Part shown: in pieces, positions 45,910 through 56,484 of the stretch
Layout: every line of letters starts with the position of its first letter
How positions within the stretch are numbered: position 1 is the stretch's first letter
Source: Pontibacter silvestris
GTDB lineage: Bacteria > Bacteroidota > Bacteroidia > Cytophagales > Hymenobacteraceae
Assembly (NCBI RefSeq): GCF_020907275.1
Contig: NZ_JAJJWI010000001.1
Location: 238,151 to 302,150, forward strand
DNA length: 64,000 nt
Direction of reading: 5' to 3'
Notes under the pieces: model-generated
What the model saw: only the letters and a program-made list of their open reading frames with translations
Told to the model about the DNA's origin: nothing
Databases searched by the model: none
Translations under genes and position numbers: made by a program

Positions 45910-46932
45910 TTACCAGGCCCAACTAGGGCATATTACTTTCTTCGAATTGCGTAACTTAAACCCAAGTACAACCTCATGGCTACCAGCATGCCCAACACCT
46001 AAAGGTGATGTGCTGGCATCGTAAGAATAGGCTATGTCCATTAAGTGGCTCACATTTATGCCTGCCATAGCTGCAAAAGATTCTTTGTGTCTGTATGATA
46101 TGCCTGCCCACAGCCTTTCTGCATAAAGTGCTTTAACAGTGGCATCTACTGAAGCGGGGCTAGGCTGCGCCATTTTAATCATGACAGATGGTATAACCGT
46201 TAAATTGTACATTACATCCAGGCGGTAACCTCCTGTAACAAAATAATGTTTCTGTAGTTCAGCATTATTATATTCTGGCGAGCCTGTATCTATGTACTGT
46301 CGTTTGCTAGGGACTAATTGTGATCCTGCTACACCTAAATAGTAATTCTGGGAATAAAGCCACAAACCCAAATCCAGATTAAACTTTAGTTCATTCACGC
46401 GGCCATCTACAATAGCCGGGTCATCTATCATTGGGTTTCCTGTTTTGACATAGTTCTGGTCCAGGCTGTACTGAATAACTCCAGGTGCTATGCCTGCAGA
46501 GACTCGTGTGGTACGGGAAACTGGTAAATGATAAGCATAGCTAACATTGGCGCTACTACGCTTTAAAGGACCAGTTTTGGTTGTCATAAGCATGCCGCCC
46601 ACACCATGGTGCGCTTTTACCCGGCGGTAAACATTTGTGCTTTTGTTGCTGATCTCATTTGATTTTCCTCCTGCTTGTTTCCTGCTGTATGTGCTGGTCA
46701 TATCCTTATTGATAGGGGTATGAATAGTAGCATAATAGGAAACCGGTGCGCCTTCTAAGCCTGACCATTGTTGGCGTGTTCCCAGTTTCAGGTCCACGTA
46801 ATCCTCTATACCGGAAATGGCAGGGTTCAGGAGGTAGTTGTTAAGCGTATACTGCGTGTATTGTGGCTTTTGCTGTGCAAGCACCTGGCCAGACAGTAAA
46901 AGCACGGTTACAAAAGCTAGAAGTTTGTTCAT
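45910..46932 (-). CDS. Type IX secretion PorP/SprF-family outer-membrane protein
   Basis: 340 residues. A signal peptide ends QVLAQ (about 20). The order QKPQYTQYTLNNYLLNPAISGIEDYVDLKLGTRQQWSGLEGAP and later YAYHLPVSRTTRVSAGIAPG, FNLDLGLWLYSQNYYLGVAG is characteristic of PorP/SprF. Family knowledge: the protein is an outer-membrane partner of a specific T9SS cargo, encoded next to it. It lies 10 bases after the 1906-aa cargo gene on the same strand, as with SprB/SprF. Confidence 0.93.
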   Translation of the reverse strand: MNKLLAFVTVLLLSGQVLAQQKPQYTQYTLNNYLLNPAISGIEDYVDLKLGTRQQWSGLEGAPVSYYATIHTPINKDMTSTYSRKQAGGKSNEISNKSTNVYRRVKAHHGVGGMLMTTKTGPLKRSSANVSYAYHLPVSRTTRVSAGIAPGVIQYSLDQNYVKTGNPMIDDPAIVDGRVNELKFNLDLGLWLYSQNYYLGVAGSQLVPSKRQYIDTGSPEYNNAELQKHYFVTGGYRLDVMYNLTVIPSVMIKMAQPSPASVDATVKALYAERLWAGISYRHKESFAAMAGINVSHLMDIAYSYDASTSPLGVGHAGSHEVVLGFKLRNSKKVICPSWAW

Positions 46933-46942
46933 AGATGTTTAG

Positions 46943-49900
46943 TTACTTCACAATTGTTATACTGCCTGTTATTGGCTTCTCATCTTTGTCTAGTTGGATA
47001 ATGTAATAGTAGGTTGCCAGAGGCAGTTCCTGACCATTCTGACTACCATCCCAAGGGGCTTGATAACCATCGGATATAAATACCTGATTACCCCACTGGT
47101 TAAATACCTGCACTTTACAGTTAGGGTACTTTGAGATGTTTTCTATCATCCATATATCATTTATGCCGTCCCGGTTTGGAGTAAAAGTGTTTGGCACCGA
47201 TACTAAAGGCAGCACAGTAACTGTAACTTCATCTGTGAAAACACACCCTTCTTCTGTTTTAACTGTCACAATATAAGTAGTAGTCTTTTCAGGTGTAGCT
47301 ACCGGGTTGGCTATATTCGGGTTATTAAGGCTTATTGCCGGAGACCAGGAATAGCTTATTCCTCCTGTGGCGTAAAGTTCTGCTTTTCTACCTTCGATAA
47401 TAGTTATATCAGGGCCGGCATTTGCCGTAACTTCCACCACATTTACTGTTACCTCTATGCGTGGGCTAACGCATGAGTGTACTTCCTGCACATAATAGGT
47501 AGTAGTGTGGTAAAGTGCAGGTGTTGTGAAGGTGCTGCCAACATTTATTGGAGTTCCCCCGGACGCGCCTGCGTACCATTCTATTCTGCCTCCTGTGCCT
47601 GCAGCTGTAAGGGTTGCCGCATTGCCTCCGCAAATAGATGCATCATGTACAACTGGTGCTGCTGGAAGAGGTGTAACAGTTATCATAACCGTATTACTTA
47701 TCAGTTCTTCGCACGATTCTGAGGTGGCTATTCGTCTGAACCAAGTGTTCTGTACGAGCTCCCTCGGGTTATAATCTTTCCTGTTGTTTGCTCCGGGTGC
47801 AATGGTATAGCCACTGTTGGGCCCTTCGATGCTGTATTCCCACAAATAGTTATAATCTCCGCTTCCTCCCCTAGGTACTGTTCCTGTTAAGGTAGCTGGC
47901 GCTGTATCATAACAGATTGTCTGGCTTGTGCTTATTTCATTATTAGTTAACACTGCGTTTACAGTAATCATAACAGCTGCACTCTCATCTGTTCGGGTGT
48001 TAGAAATAACAAGGCGTCTGAACCATGTCGTCTGTGTTAAAGCTTGTGGAGTATAGTCCTTGTCATTGCTTATTCCTGCTGCTGTTACCCAGCCTCTGCC
48101 AGGCCCCTGAATACTTGCTTGCCACAGGTATTCATAGTCGCCATAACCACCAGTCGGAGCATTGCCAGTAATGGTAGCTGGTCGGTTATTATAGCATATA
48201 ATCTGGTCTGCTTGTATGAGGTTATTTGCTATTGGCGGAGTTATAGTAATTTTTACAAGGTTAGATATGTTTTCACATCCACCAGAGTAAACAATACGTC
48301 TGTACCAAGTATCTTTTGTTAAAGCTTCTGGAGCATAATTTTTACCTGTATTTGGGTCTGCGGCAGGAGTAAAGTTAGTGCCGTCCTCACTGTACTCCCA
48401 GAGGTAAGTATAATTTTCACTTCTTCCTCCTGCAGGAACTGAGCCTGATAACGGAGCAGGAATCTGTCCGTAATAAATATTCTGAGATAGCGTAATGGTG
48501 TTTCGTGTTATTTCCGGATAAACTAAAATCTCAACCACATTAGAAGGTTCGGCGCATGCACCGGAGGTAACTGAGCGTCTGAAGTAAGTGGTCTCTTTTA
48601 ATGCCCCCGGCTTGTAATGCTTACCTCTGCCGCCAGTAGCCACTGGTATGAATGACCCAGGTGTGTTTGTAGTAGAGTACTCCCAAACAAAGTCATAAGA
48701 GCCTGTGCCACCAGTTACGTCTGAGCCAATAAGTTCTTCTGGAGCTGTGTTGGTACAAATAGCCTGGCTGGCAGTAATGGTATTATTAGCTATTAAATCA
48801 TGCACAACAACTTCTACTGGATCCGAAAGGTCATAACATTCTCCGGATATTGCTTTACGACGGAATAATGTAGTTTTTGTTAATTCGTATGGAGCATAAG
48901 TTATGTTCGTATTAGGTGCAGGGGCTACTTTATAGTTAACACCATCTTCACTATACTCCCACAAATAAGTATAGCTGTTATTGCCACCTGATGGTTTGAC
49001 ACCTGAAATTAAACCGGGTCGTCCTCCATAACAAACAGTATTATTAACCATACTGATGGTGTTGTTCTCTATCTTAGGAAGAACATTGACTCTGACAACA
49101 TTACTTAAGTTGTTAAGACATGCTCCTGATGTAACAGAGCGCCTGTACAAGGTTGGAATAGTTAAGGGTGCAGGAGCTGTATAATCATATTTGGTGTTAT
49201 CGCCTGGAGCAGCGGTAAAGCTAACACCATTGTCTGTACTGATTTCCCAGGTGTACTTGTAAGAATCAGGGCCTTCGCCTCCCTCTGGTATTTCACCTGT
49301 GATAGTTGCTGGTACGTCTCCTTCACAAATTGTTGGAACGTTATTTATGTAATTGTTGGAGATTTCGGGTAGTACAGTTATCAATATTGGTTCTGATGCT
49401 AACTCGCAACCTGCAGACATAACAACTCTTCTGAACCATGTGCTTTTGGTAAGAGAGCCTGGTTGATAAGAAGGGTCAGTTGCTCTGTACACTAATGTAT
49501 ATACACTGTTAGCCTCTTCTGATTTAGACTCCCATCTGTAGGTGTACCTGCCATTTCCACCATTAGGTGTTGGCCCAGAGCCGATGAGTTTGTTTGGTGC
49601 CTGGTTATAACATATGGTGGTAGCATTATCGGTGACAGCGATAGTGTTATTATCAAGGGCAGGGTAAACCGTTACCTTAACCTCCGTACGAGGGCTTACG
49701 CAATCATCAATTTCGCTTTCAGCATAGTAAGTGTAAGTGCCACTGGCTGTTAGAGAAGGAGTAAATGTTTTACCTGTAAACTGTAAATTACCGTCGCTGT
49801 CGTACCAGTTATAGATAGGTTCTGTACCATTTGGGGACATTCCTTCTGCCACTAACACAGCCTCTCCTGGCCCGCACATACTATATGGCTCTACTATAGG

Positions 49901-52663
49901 AGCAGGTATTAGCGGCCTAACAGTTACGATTACTTGTGTTCGGGGTCCTACGCAGCCATTCTCGCCTGTAACCTCAGCGTAGAAATAGGTAGATTTAGTA
50001 AGCGGTGAAGTGGTGTATTTATTTGTTTCGTTAGTTGGTAAAGGCAAGCCACCGCTTGCTACGCTGTACCACTTAACTAAATTTGTTGTGTTTACACTTA
50101 ATGTGGTTGTGCTGTTATAGCAGATATTGGTGTTGCCGTTTACTACGGGTGCTTCAGGAAGAGGCTTTACTGTTACCTGCATCTCATCTGTAGTGGAGCA
50201 GGAGCCAGTATAGTAAGTGTAGGTAAGCGTATAAGTTCCTGCCTTACTTGGGGTAAAAGTTCCGGCTTCTGACACATACTCAGACCCGCTCCACGAACCA
50301 CCTACAGGAGTTCCATACAGATTAATGTTGCCACTGTTAAGGCATACCTCTCTGTCAACTCCTGCATTGGCTTCAAAAGCATCCCTTACCTCTATTGTCT
50401 TCTCATCGAAGTTAGTGCAGCCTTTGGCGTCAGTGTAAGTATACCTTAGAACAAAGAAGCCGTGCCCATCAGGAACAAAGTAGCCATCGGCACTAACATG
50501 CTCTCCACTCCATGTACCGCCTGCAGGACTACTGCCTTTTAACTGTATTGGCGTAGGGTTGTCACATACAATCATATCCGGGCCAGCATTAACAACCGGT
50601 AGAGGGTTTACAGTAACAGTAACAGTTGCTGTGTTGCTACATGTGGTTTCTGAGTTATAGCCTGTTACAGTATAAATGGTTGTTTCTTTAGGAGATGCTG
50701 TTACACTATTGCCTTCTGTGGCACTTAGTCCAGTAGCAGGTGACCATGTATAAGTATCTGCACCTGATGCTATAAGTGTCGCTGTGCCTTGCTCAAAACA
50801 GATCTCTGCAGCAGAGTTTTTAACAGTAACTGTAGGTAAAGGATTTACTACCACGGTTACAGATTGGGTACTAATACAACCTGTTGTAGTATTGGTACCT
50901 GTAACGGTGTAGGTGGTCGTTTCTGTTGGAGCAACTATTACCTCAGCATCTATGTCGGTGGTGAATAAGCCTGGAGCAGGTTCCCATGTATACGTATCAG
51001 CACCGGTAGCTTTTAACCTGATGCTCTCCGTTTCGCAGATAGTAGTTATTGGAGCTTCTATCTGTAAATCAGGTAGCGGATTGATCGTTATGGTTTGTAC
51101 ACCAGCCTCAGAGGTTACACCACATTCGTTTGTGGCATACACCAAGACTTTATAAACAGCAGGCGTCTTGAAGTTGATAACAGGGTATTTAGAATTTCTG
51201 TCAGTGCCATTATCAAAGGAATAATCTCCTTGCCCGGAAATCACATTCACTTCCCATGTATAAGAACTGATGTTGCCAAACTGAGCATCATACTGTGGAT
51301 GATGCTTCATGTCGTTATTAACACTAAAGTTTACTATCTGTGATTCACAATAGGATTGATCTGCCGTTGGGAAAGTAACTATAGGCTTACCTTTTATGGT
51401 GATAGTTTCTGTTTTAGTACTTGGTTCGCAGCCATTATTGGCTGTAAGGGTAATGTTATACTGGCCGGGTTTAGTAAAGTTAAATACTGGCTCTTTTGAA
51501 GTTTCGTCGCCACCTGCCATGTTGCCCCAATTGCTTACAGGTTGACCATCTAAGTCTGTTACCGCCCAATTCCAGAAGACATCTTCCCCGGTAGAGGTGT
51601 TTAGAACGCTTACCGTATTATTGATGCAATTAGTTGTTGGAGAGGGTTGCAGTGTAAAATCAGCTACCGGAGGAGCTACAATTTTAAAGGACATGTCTGC
51701 AGAGCTGGCCTGGCAATTTGTATTAGGATCGTCAGGAGATGCAGTAAGCACCACAGTGTAATCTCCGGGCTGGGTAAAAATGATTTTGGCTCCTTCTGAG
51801 CTCGTAGTAATATTCCAGCCTGTTTCAGGTGTTATTTCCCAACTGGCAGTGTAAGGCATCGTATTGCCATTACCATCCAAGCCATCTGTAGAGTTATCCT
51901 CCAGAATAATTTCCTGATTAACACAGTAACTACTCCTGCTGGTTAATCCTATTTCTGCCTTAGGGCCTTCGGTCACTCTAATACCTTTCCAGGTACTTTC
52001 TGAACTGCTACAATTATTAGATGCTACACCAGTTACAGAAAAGCCGCCAGACGTTGAAGCTTGTGTAAAAGTATGTTCTAAAACAGAATCTTGCAGTAAT
52101 TCCTGGTGTGTGCGTGTAATAGTTTCGGAGCCATCATTGATGGTGAAAGTATAAAGCGTGTTGGGCGGGTTCTTTTTGAAGCCCTTAACGGTAAATTTAT
52201 AAGTAGCAGGCGCACATAAATAAGAACTACCGCCGACGTCTACCAACACATTGGGGTTGCTGCCAATATAAACTGTTTCCTTTTTAACTTCTTTACAGCC
52301 CGATGCTCCTGTAACTGTAAGCACCAACTCAAAGGAGGTTGCTACATCTGTTTCGTAGACATGGCTTACATTGCTGAATTCTGGCCCATAGGTGTTTTCA
52401 TTGCCGTCTCCCCAACTAATATGATAGCTTAGATTTGTATCTTTCGTACTAGAGGTATTCTCAAAATCAAATCTAACAGAAATAACACCACTGCTACTGT
52501 AATTACAATAGATGAAGTTCTTTGTTAAGTTTGTGTTTATGATATTGGCATCCACATCATCACAGTCCTCAGTACTTAACGCCTGAGCGTACACATTTCT
52601 GCTATTAAGCCCACAGAACAAAATGAGCAGTACTAACAAAATGCCTTTTAATATTGGCTGCAT
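46943..52663 (-). CDS. Giant T9SS type B surface adhesin with PKD and tandem repeats
   Basis: 1906 residues. A signal peptide ends VYAQ (about 27). The N-terminal quarter carries PKD/Ig-like domains (ISWGDGNENTYGPEFSNVSHVYET; FNFTKPGQYNITLTANNGCE), then three or so Ig-like units with GADTYTWSPATG motifs. Residues about 1000-1660 are seven tandem repeats of about 95 residues. Near the end are GPDITIIEGRKAELYATGGISYSWSP and a gliding-motility-associated type B C-terminal domain: VPNTFTPNRDGINDIW, KVQVFNQWGNQVF, APWDGSQNGQELPLATYYYII. It should be exported by T9SS and act in surface adhesion or gliding with the PorP/SprF partner. Confidence 0.94.
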   Translation of the reverse strand: MQPILKGILLVLLILFCGLNSRNVYAQALSTEDCDDVDANIINTNLTKNFIYCNYSSSGVISVRFDFENTSSTKDTNLSYHISWGDGNENTYGPEFSNVSHVYETDVATSFELVLTVTGASGCKEVKKETVYIGSNPNVLVDVGGSSYLCAPATYKFTVKGFKKNPPNTLYTFTINDGSETITRTHQELLQDSVLEHTFTQASTSGGFSVTGVASNNCSSSESTWKGIRVTEGPKAEIGLTSRSSYCVNQEIILEDNSTDGLDGNGNTMPYTASWEITPETGWNITTSSEGAKIIFTQPGDYTVVLTASPDDPNTNCQASSADMSFKIVAPPVADFTLQPSPTTNCINNTVSVLNTSTGEDVFWNWAVTDLDGQPVSNWGNMAGGDETSKEPVFNFTKPGQYNITLTANNGCEPSTKTETITIKGKPIVTFPTADQSYCESQIVNFSVNNDMKHHPQYDAQFGNISSYTWEVNVISGQGDYSFDNGTDRNSKYPVINFKTPAVYKVLVYATNECGVTSEAGVQTITINPLPDLQIEAPITTICETESIRLKATGADTYTWEPAPGLFTTDIDAEVIVAPTETTTYTVTGTNTTTGCISTQSVTVVVNPLPTVTVKNSAAEICFEQGTATLIASGADTYTWSPATGLSATEGNSVTASPKETTIYTVTGYNSETTCSNTATVTVTVNPLPVVNAGPDMIVCDNPTPIQLKGSSPAGGTWSGEHVSADGYFVPDGHGFFVLRYTYTDAKGCTNFDEKTIEVRDAFEANAGVDREVCLNSGNINLYGTPVGGSWSGSEYVSEAGTFTPSKAGTYTLTYTYYTGSCSTTDEMQVTVKPLPEAPVVNGNTNICYNSTTTLSVNTTNLVKWYSVASGGLPLPTNETNKYTTSPLTKSTYFYAEVTGENGCVGPRTQVIVTVRPLIPAPIVEPYSMCGPGEAVLVAEGMSPNGTEPIYNWYDSDGNLQFTGKTFTPSLTASGTYTYYAESEIDDCVSPRTEVKVTVYPALDNNTIAVTDNATTICYNQAPNKLIGSGPTPNGGNGRYTYRWESKSEEANSVYTLVYRATDPSYQPGSLTKSTWFRRVVMSAGCELASEPILITVLPEISNNYINNVPTICEGDVPATITGEIPEGGEGPDSYKYTWEISTDNGVSFTAAPGDNTKYDYTAPAPLTIPTLYRRSVTSGACLNNLSNVVRVNVLPKIENNTISMVNNTVCYGGRPGLISGVKPSGGNNSYTYLWEYSEDGVNYKVAPAPNTNITYAPYELTKTTLFRRKAISGECYDLSDPVEVVVHDLIANNTITASQAICTNTAPEELIGSDVTGGTGSYDFVWEYSTTNTPGSFIPVATGGRGKHYKPGALKETTYFRRSVTSGACAEPSNVVEILVYPEITRNTITLSQNIYYGQIPAPLSGSVPAGGRSENYTYLWEYSEDGTNFTPAADPNTGKNYAPEALTKDTWYRRIVYSGGCENISNLVKITITPPIANNLIQADQIICYNNRPATITGNAPTGGYGDYEYLWQASIQGPGRGWVTAAGISNDKDYTPQALTQTTWFRRLVISNTRTDESAAVMITVNAVLTNNEISTSQTICYDTAPATLTGTVPRGGSGDYNYLWEYSIEGPNSGYTIAPGANNRKDYNPRELVQNTWFRRIATSESCEELISNTVMITVTPLPAAPVVHDASICGGNAATLTAAGTGGRIEWYAGASGGTPINVGSTFTTPALYHTTTYYVQEVHSCVSPRIEVTVNVVEVTANAGPDITIIEGRKAELYATGGISYSWSPAISLNNPNIANPVATPEKTTTYIVTVKTEEGCVFTDEVTVTVLPLVSVPNTFTPNRDGINDIWMIENISKYPNCKVQVFNQWGNQVFISDGYQAPWDGSQNGQELPLATYYYIIQLDKDEKPITGSITIVK
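47675..49665 (-). repeat. Seven tandem ~95-aa repeats within the adhesin
   Basis: Each unit begins NNTI(T/S)...ICY, continues with GS/G..P.GG.G.Y.Y.WE(Y)S, then Y.P..L...T.FRR.V.SG.C and ends in a valine-rich strand plus a short linker. The seven copies differ considerably at the residue level (the fifth has NIYYGQ instead of ICYN), so the array is old rather than recently amplified. Confidence 0.85.
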
Positions 52664-53771
52664 GGTTAAAAGCTGTAAAAGTTTGTTTTAATATAAAGTC
52701 TTTATGTTATGGTAAAAATGCTGAAGCCTTGAACGGCTTCAGCAGTAAAGGTTGCACATAAGAGCATCTGGGACAGCTAATCTGTGCGGGTTTTAATTAC
52801 TATGCAATATTTATATACTTATATTTATATATAATATGTTTTGCTTAAATTGTTTAGTTCTATTTATGAACTAAAATTGGCAACTAATCTGTCAAAATTA
52901 AATGCAATGACTGTGGTGTATAAAGTTTATCCATATTTTGTATTTATCTATGTGGATTAAACTGCCATGTGAAATTTGCTATATTAAATATTATTCTTGA
53001 GTTAACAATTTTATGTTCAGCCTTCATGTGGTATATTTTCTGCTAATCTAGTAATATGGCTAGAAATGCAAAAGTTTTTTCTGTTTAAAAAGTTCATAGT
53101 TAAGTATATGATAAAGTTAATATTATCATTTTAAAATATCTTGATTAGTGTTTTGTAATTGGATTTAACATATAAGTATTAGCTTTAATAAAGTAATAAG
53201 AACTTGATTTAATCCTTTTGTTATATATTTTCTATTTAATGTTAAGAATAAATAAATAATTACAATTTTATTCAGTGAAAACCGAGTCTGAAAAATCAAA
53301 AAAATAACTTTAAATATTATATAATAAACTGCGGCTGGGGTATAGCATAAAACCTTTATATATAGCATATAAAGGTTTTATTCTATATATAAATAATATT
53401 ATTTATATTTTAATTGAAGATGAGGTACTATTAAAGATTTAGGCTGAATGATTTACTGTAGTTGTTAGTATTAGCGGTCATGCCAGAATATTTGCTTTTG
53501 GTATATATGAATAATGATAAACATTATCTGGATTTGGTCGTATTTGTGGATAGCTACCAAGGATAATGGAAATAAGATTATCTAGGATTTTAAACAGCAA
53601 CCAGTTTCGTTTTGAATAAAGGTTATTAAGCTTCTGATAAAAGAGGTTCACAGGGTGGTTTAGTAATACTTTGTTCTGTTTTTATTGAAAATAACAATTA
53701 TTTGTTGTTGAGTTGTCAGCCATAAACAGGAGACTTGAGGGGCAAGTAGTTAAGTTAGTTATATATGCGCC
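52664..53771. other. 1.1-kb gene-free, strongly A+T-rich region
   Basis: No convincing coding sequence on either strand. It separates the minus-strand adhesin operon from the plus-strand polysaccharide cluster and must contain both promoters. A perfect hairpin lies at 53347-53381. Confidence 0.6.
53347..53381. terminator. Perfect hairpin, possible terminator or RNA element
   Basis: A 15-base perfect inverted repeat (ATAAAACCTTTATAT and complement) with a 5-base loop and A/T tails. It is not near any gene end, so if it is a terminator an unannotated transcript must stop here. Confidence 0.6.
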
Positions 53772-55166
53772 ATGAGTAGGTACCGACATTACTATAGTTT
53801 AAATAGAGTTATCCTTTTGGTGTTAGATATTACTTTGATTGCTTTTGCTTTTAAAATATCTAACTACTTCCGGTACGGTGATTTATTAATGGGTTACCAG
53901 TACAATGTATTCTTTATACTGTTTGCTATTTTTTGGTGGATAGTATCCGGGTTTAAGAATTTTATTTTTAGAGTAGATGGTTTTTTCTCAATAGAAAAGA
54001 AACTGGCAAATGTAATCAATGCCTTTATATTGCATGCTTTTCTACTGGCAAGTTGCATTGTTGTTTTTAACCTGGAGCAGCTTTCCCGCTTGTTGTTACT
54101 CTACACCTACATTTCCGCAGCTCTTCTTATTGGTACAAGCCGGCTTCTTCTGTTTCAACTGAACCGCTTCTTTACAAAGTCCGACATGGCTTACTCCCGG
54201 TACGTAATTGTAGGTACAGGCCAGACGGCCCTGTCTTTGCTGCATACTTTTGAAGGAGATGATAACCCTGGCAACAAGTTTATGGGTTTTTTTGATGATG
54301 ATCCTGATGAAGAAAGCCTCTGTTACAACCAAGTGAAAGGTTCTTTGTCTGATTTAAAAGAGTATTGCCTGCAAAACAATATTGATGAAATTTATTACAC
54401 ACTTCCATTAAATAACAGAAAACATATAGAAGAACTCACGAATTTTGCTGACGAAAGCTTTATTTACTTTAGAATAGTGCCTGATTTTAGTGGTCTTGTA
54501 CAGAAAGAAGTGAACATGTACTTTTACCACAATATGCCTATCATAAGTGTACGTAAGGAGCCGCTTGTGCATGTGCCTAATCGTATAGCTAAGAGGGTGT
54601 TCGACATTGCCTTTTCGCTGGCTGTTATTCTGTTAGTGTTTCCAATAGTTTTCCCTGTAATAGCATTGCTTATCAAGCTGGAGTCTAAAGGGCCTGTTTT
54701 TTTCAGACAGCTACGCCCCGGAAAGAAAAACAAGCTTTTTTTGTGTTACAAATTCCGGACAATGTCTGTAAACAACAGTACTGAGTTACAGGCTACTTTA
54801 AATGATCCACGCATAACTAAAGTAGGAGCGTTCCTTAGAAAGACAAGTCTTGATGAGTTGCCGCAATTTTTCAATGTCCTTTTAGGAGATATGTCTGTGG
54901 TTGGTCCGCGTCCGAATCTGGTATCACAGCTGGAACACTATTCTAAACTTATATCGAAATATAATATGCGTCATTTTGTAACGCCAGGTATTACAGGGTA
55001 TGCACAGGTGAGTGGTTTTCGTGGAGAAACAAAAGACATGCGACTAATGGAAAAGCGTGTAGAGTATGATGTGCAGTATATGGAAAACTGGAGTTTTATG
55101 ATGGATATCAAAATTATCTTTCTGACAGTTTGGAATATGATCAAAGGAGAGAAAAATGCTTACTAA
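53772..55166 (+). CDS. Polyprenyl glycosylphosphotransferase (initiating enzyme)
   Basis: 464 residues. About four N-terminal helices (to about residue 115), a Rossmann-like CoA_binding_3 domain (about 135-240), a fifth helix (about 280-300), and the catalytic C-terminal domain: [49 protein letters not shown] and [14 protein letters not shown]. This fits undecaprenyl-phosphate glucose/galactose-1-phosphate transferases that start polysaccharide repeat units on the lipid carrier. It overlaps the next gene by 11 bases. Confidence 0.93.
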   Translation: MSRYRHYYSLNRVILLVLDITLIAFAFKISNYFRYGDLLMGYQYNVFFILFAIFWWIVSGFKNFIFRVDGFFSIEKKLANVINAFILHAFLLASCIVVFNLEQLSRLLLLYTYISAALLIGTSRLLLFQLNRFFTKSDMAYSRYVIVGTGQTALSLLHTFEGDDNPGNKFMGFFDDDPDEESLCYNQVKGSLSDLKEYCLQNNIDEIYYTLPLNNRKHIEELTNFADESFIYFRIVPDFSGLVQKEVNMYFYHNMPIISVRKEPLVHVPNRIAKRVFDIAFSLAVILLVFPIVFPVIALLIKLESKGPVFFRQLRPGKKNKLFLCYKFRTMSVNNSTELQATLNDPRITKVGAFLRKTSLDELPQFFNVLLGDMSVVGPRPNLVSQLEHYSKLISKYNMRHFVTPGITGYAQVSGFRGETKDMRLMEKRVEYDVQYMENWSFMMDIKIIFLTVWNMIKGEKNAY

Positions 55167-55977
55167 CATACCTGAGCCCACATTACAACAAGAACCACCA
55201 TTAAAACAGAAGTATAAGGTCTTAACATCTTTAATATCGGTCGGTACTTTTGATGAATTTGTAAATCATATATTCTGGCTTTCCGAAAATAAGCCTTCAT
55301 CTTATGTATGCTTTGCCAATGTACATATGCTGATGGAAGCTTATCATGATAAAGAGTTTAACAAGTTACTTAATGAGGCTGATGTAGCTACGCCCGATGG
55401 AGGCCCAGTCTCTAAGTTGATACATATGCTTTACGGGCAGTCGCAGGACAGGGTGGCGGGCATGGACATGTTGCCCCGTTTATTGAAGGAAGCTGCTAAC
55501 AGAGGTAAGTCTGTTTTTTTTTATGGCTCCACAGATGACGTGTTAAATACTTTAGTCTCGAAGGCTAAAGAAGAATTTCCTGCTTTAAAAATAGCTGGTT
55601 CGTTTTCTCCGCCGTTCCGTAAGCTGTCTCATATAGAAGATACAGCTATCATAAATATGATAAATGAGGCTAAACCCGACCTTATATTTGTGGCATTGGG
55701 CTGCCCTAAACAGGAGCGATGGATGCAGGAGCATAAAGATAAGGTAAACGCCTGTATGTTAGGGGTAGGGCAGGCCTTTATGACGTATGCAGGACTGGAA
55801 AAAAGATTGCCTAAATGGGCTAGGAACTTGTCTTTGGAGTGGACTTATAGATTGTGGCTGGAGCCTCGTCGCCTGTGGAAGCGCTACCTGATCACCAATA
55901 GTATGTTTATCCTATTAGTATTGAAGCTATTACTGCAACATAAAACCAACAAAAGTAATAAGCTCCTTCCGGAATAA
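55156..55977 (+). CDS. WecB/TagA/CpsF-family glycosyltransferase
   Basis: 273 residues. The family signature is present: CFANVHMLMEAYHDKEFNKLLNEADVATPDGGPVSKL, GYSTDDVL-type turn FFYGSTDDVL, and IFVALGCPKQERWM; the GVGQAF and LEWTYRLWLEPRRLWKRYL tail matches the membrane-docking appendage of the family. It transfers a sugar (often ManNAcA or similar) to the lipid-linked first sugar. It starts inside the end of the preceding gene, so it is translationally coupled. Confidence 0.92.
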   Translation: MLTNIPEPTLQQEPPLKQKYKVLTSLISVGTFDEFVNHIFWLSENKPSSYVCFANVHMLMEAYHDKEFNKLLNEADVATPDGGPVSKLIHMLYGQSQDRVAGMDMLPRLLKEAANRGKSVFFYGSTDDVLNTLVSKAKEEFPALKIAGSFSPPFRKLSHIEDTAIINMINEAKPDLIFVALGCPKQERWMQEHKDKVNACMLGVGQAFMTYAGLEKRLPKWARNLSLEWTYRLWLEPRRLWKRYLITNSMFILLVLKLLLQHKTNKSNKLLPE

Positions 55978-56484
55978 CTCTTGTATTAGGCTGTATCTGA
56001 TGAATCAGAATCAGATTATTTAGTAGTCTAAAATTATATCATTAGAGCTAATAGACAGTGCTTAAAGTTCTGGGTTCTTTCTTTGAAAGATACTCATCAG
56101 ACACAATTTAGTTAGTGTCCTTTATCTGGTGCTTTTGTATTTTCATTTTGTAAGGAGAAGCAGGCTGTTCATTATGAGGTCTCTTAGCTTCCCAACTTTG
56201 GCTTGTTGCACAGTTTTAAATCTAATTAAACAGTAACAGTATATCAGATTTTGATAGAAGCTTGGCCTGTAACAACTACCTGAATGATATGTTGGTTGAG
56301 TTATTTGGTTTTACTGTCTTTAATCTTTTGTTCTTCTGTTTTACCTGAGGCCAGACTTTATTAAGTGTCAAAAAAATAAATATGTTAAATCAAAATATAT
56401 TGATTCGCGTATTTACTCAGTAGCTGACAGAATGTAAGCTATTGCTAGCATTAAATTATTGAATGTTACCCCAACCCGTTTCTT
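55978..56484. other. Gene-free gap inside the polysaccharide cluster
   Basis: 507 bases without an open frame of note. It probably contains the promoter of the rfbF operon; no motif placed. Confidence 0.5.
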
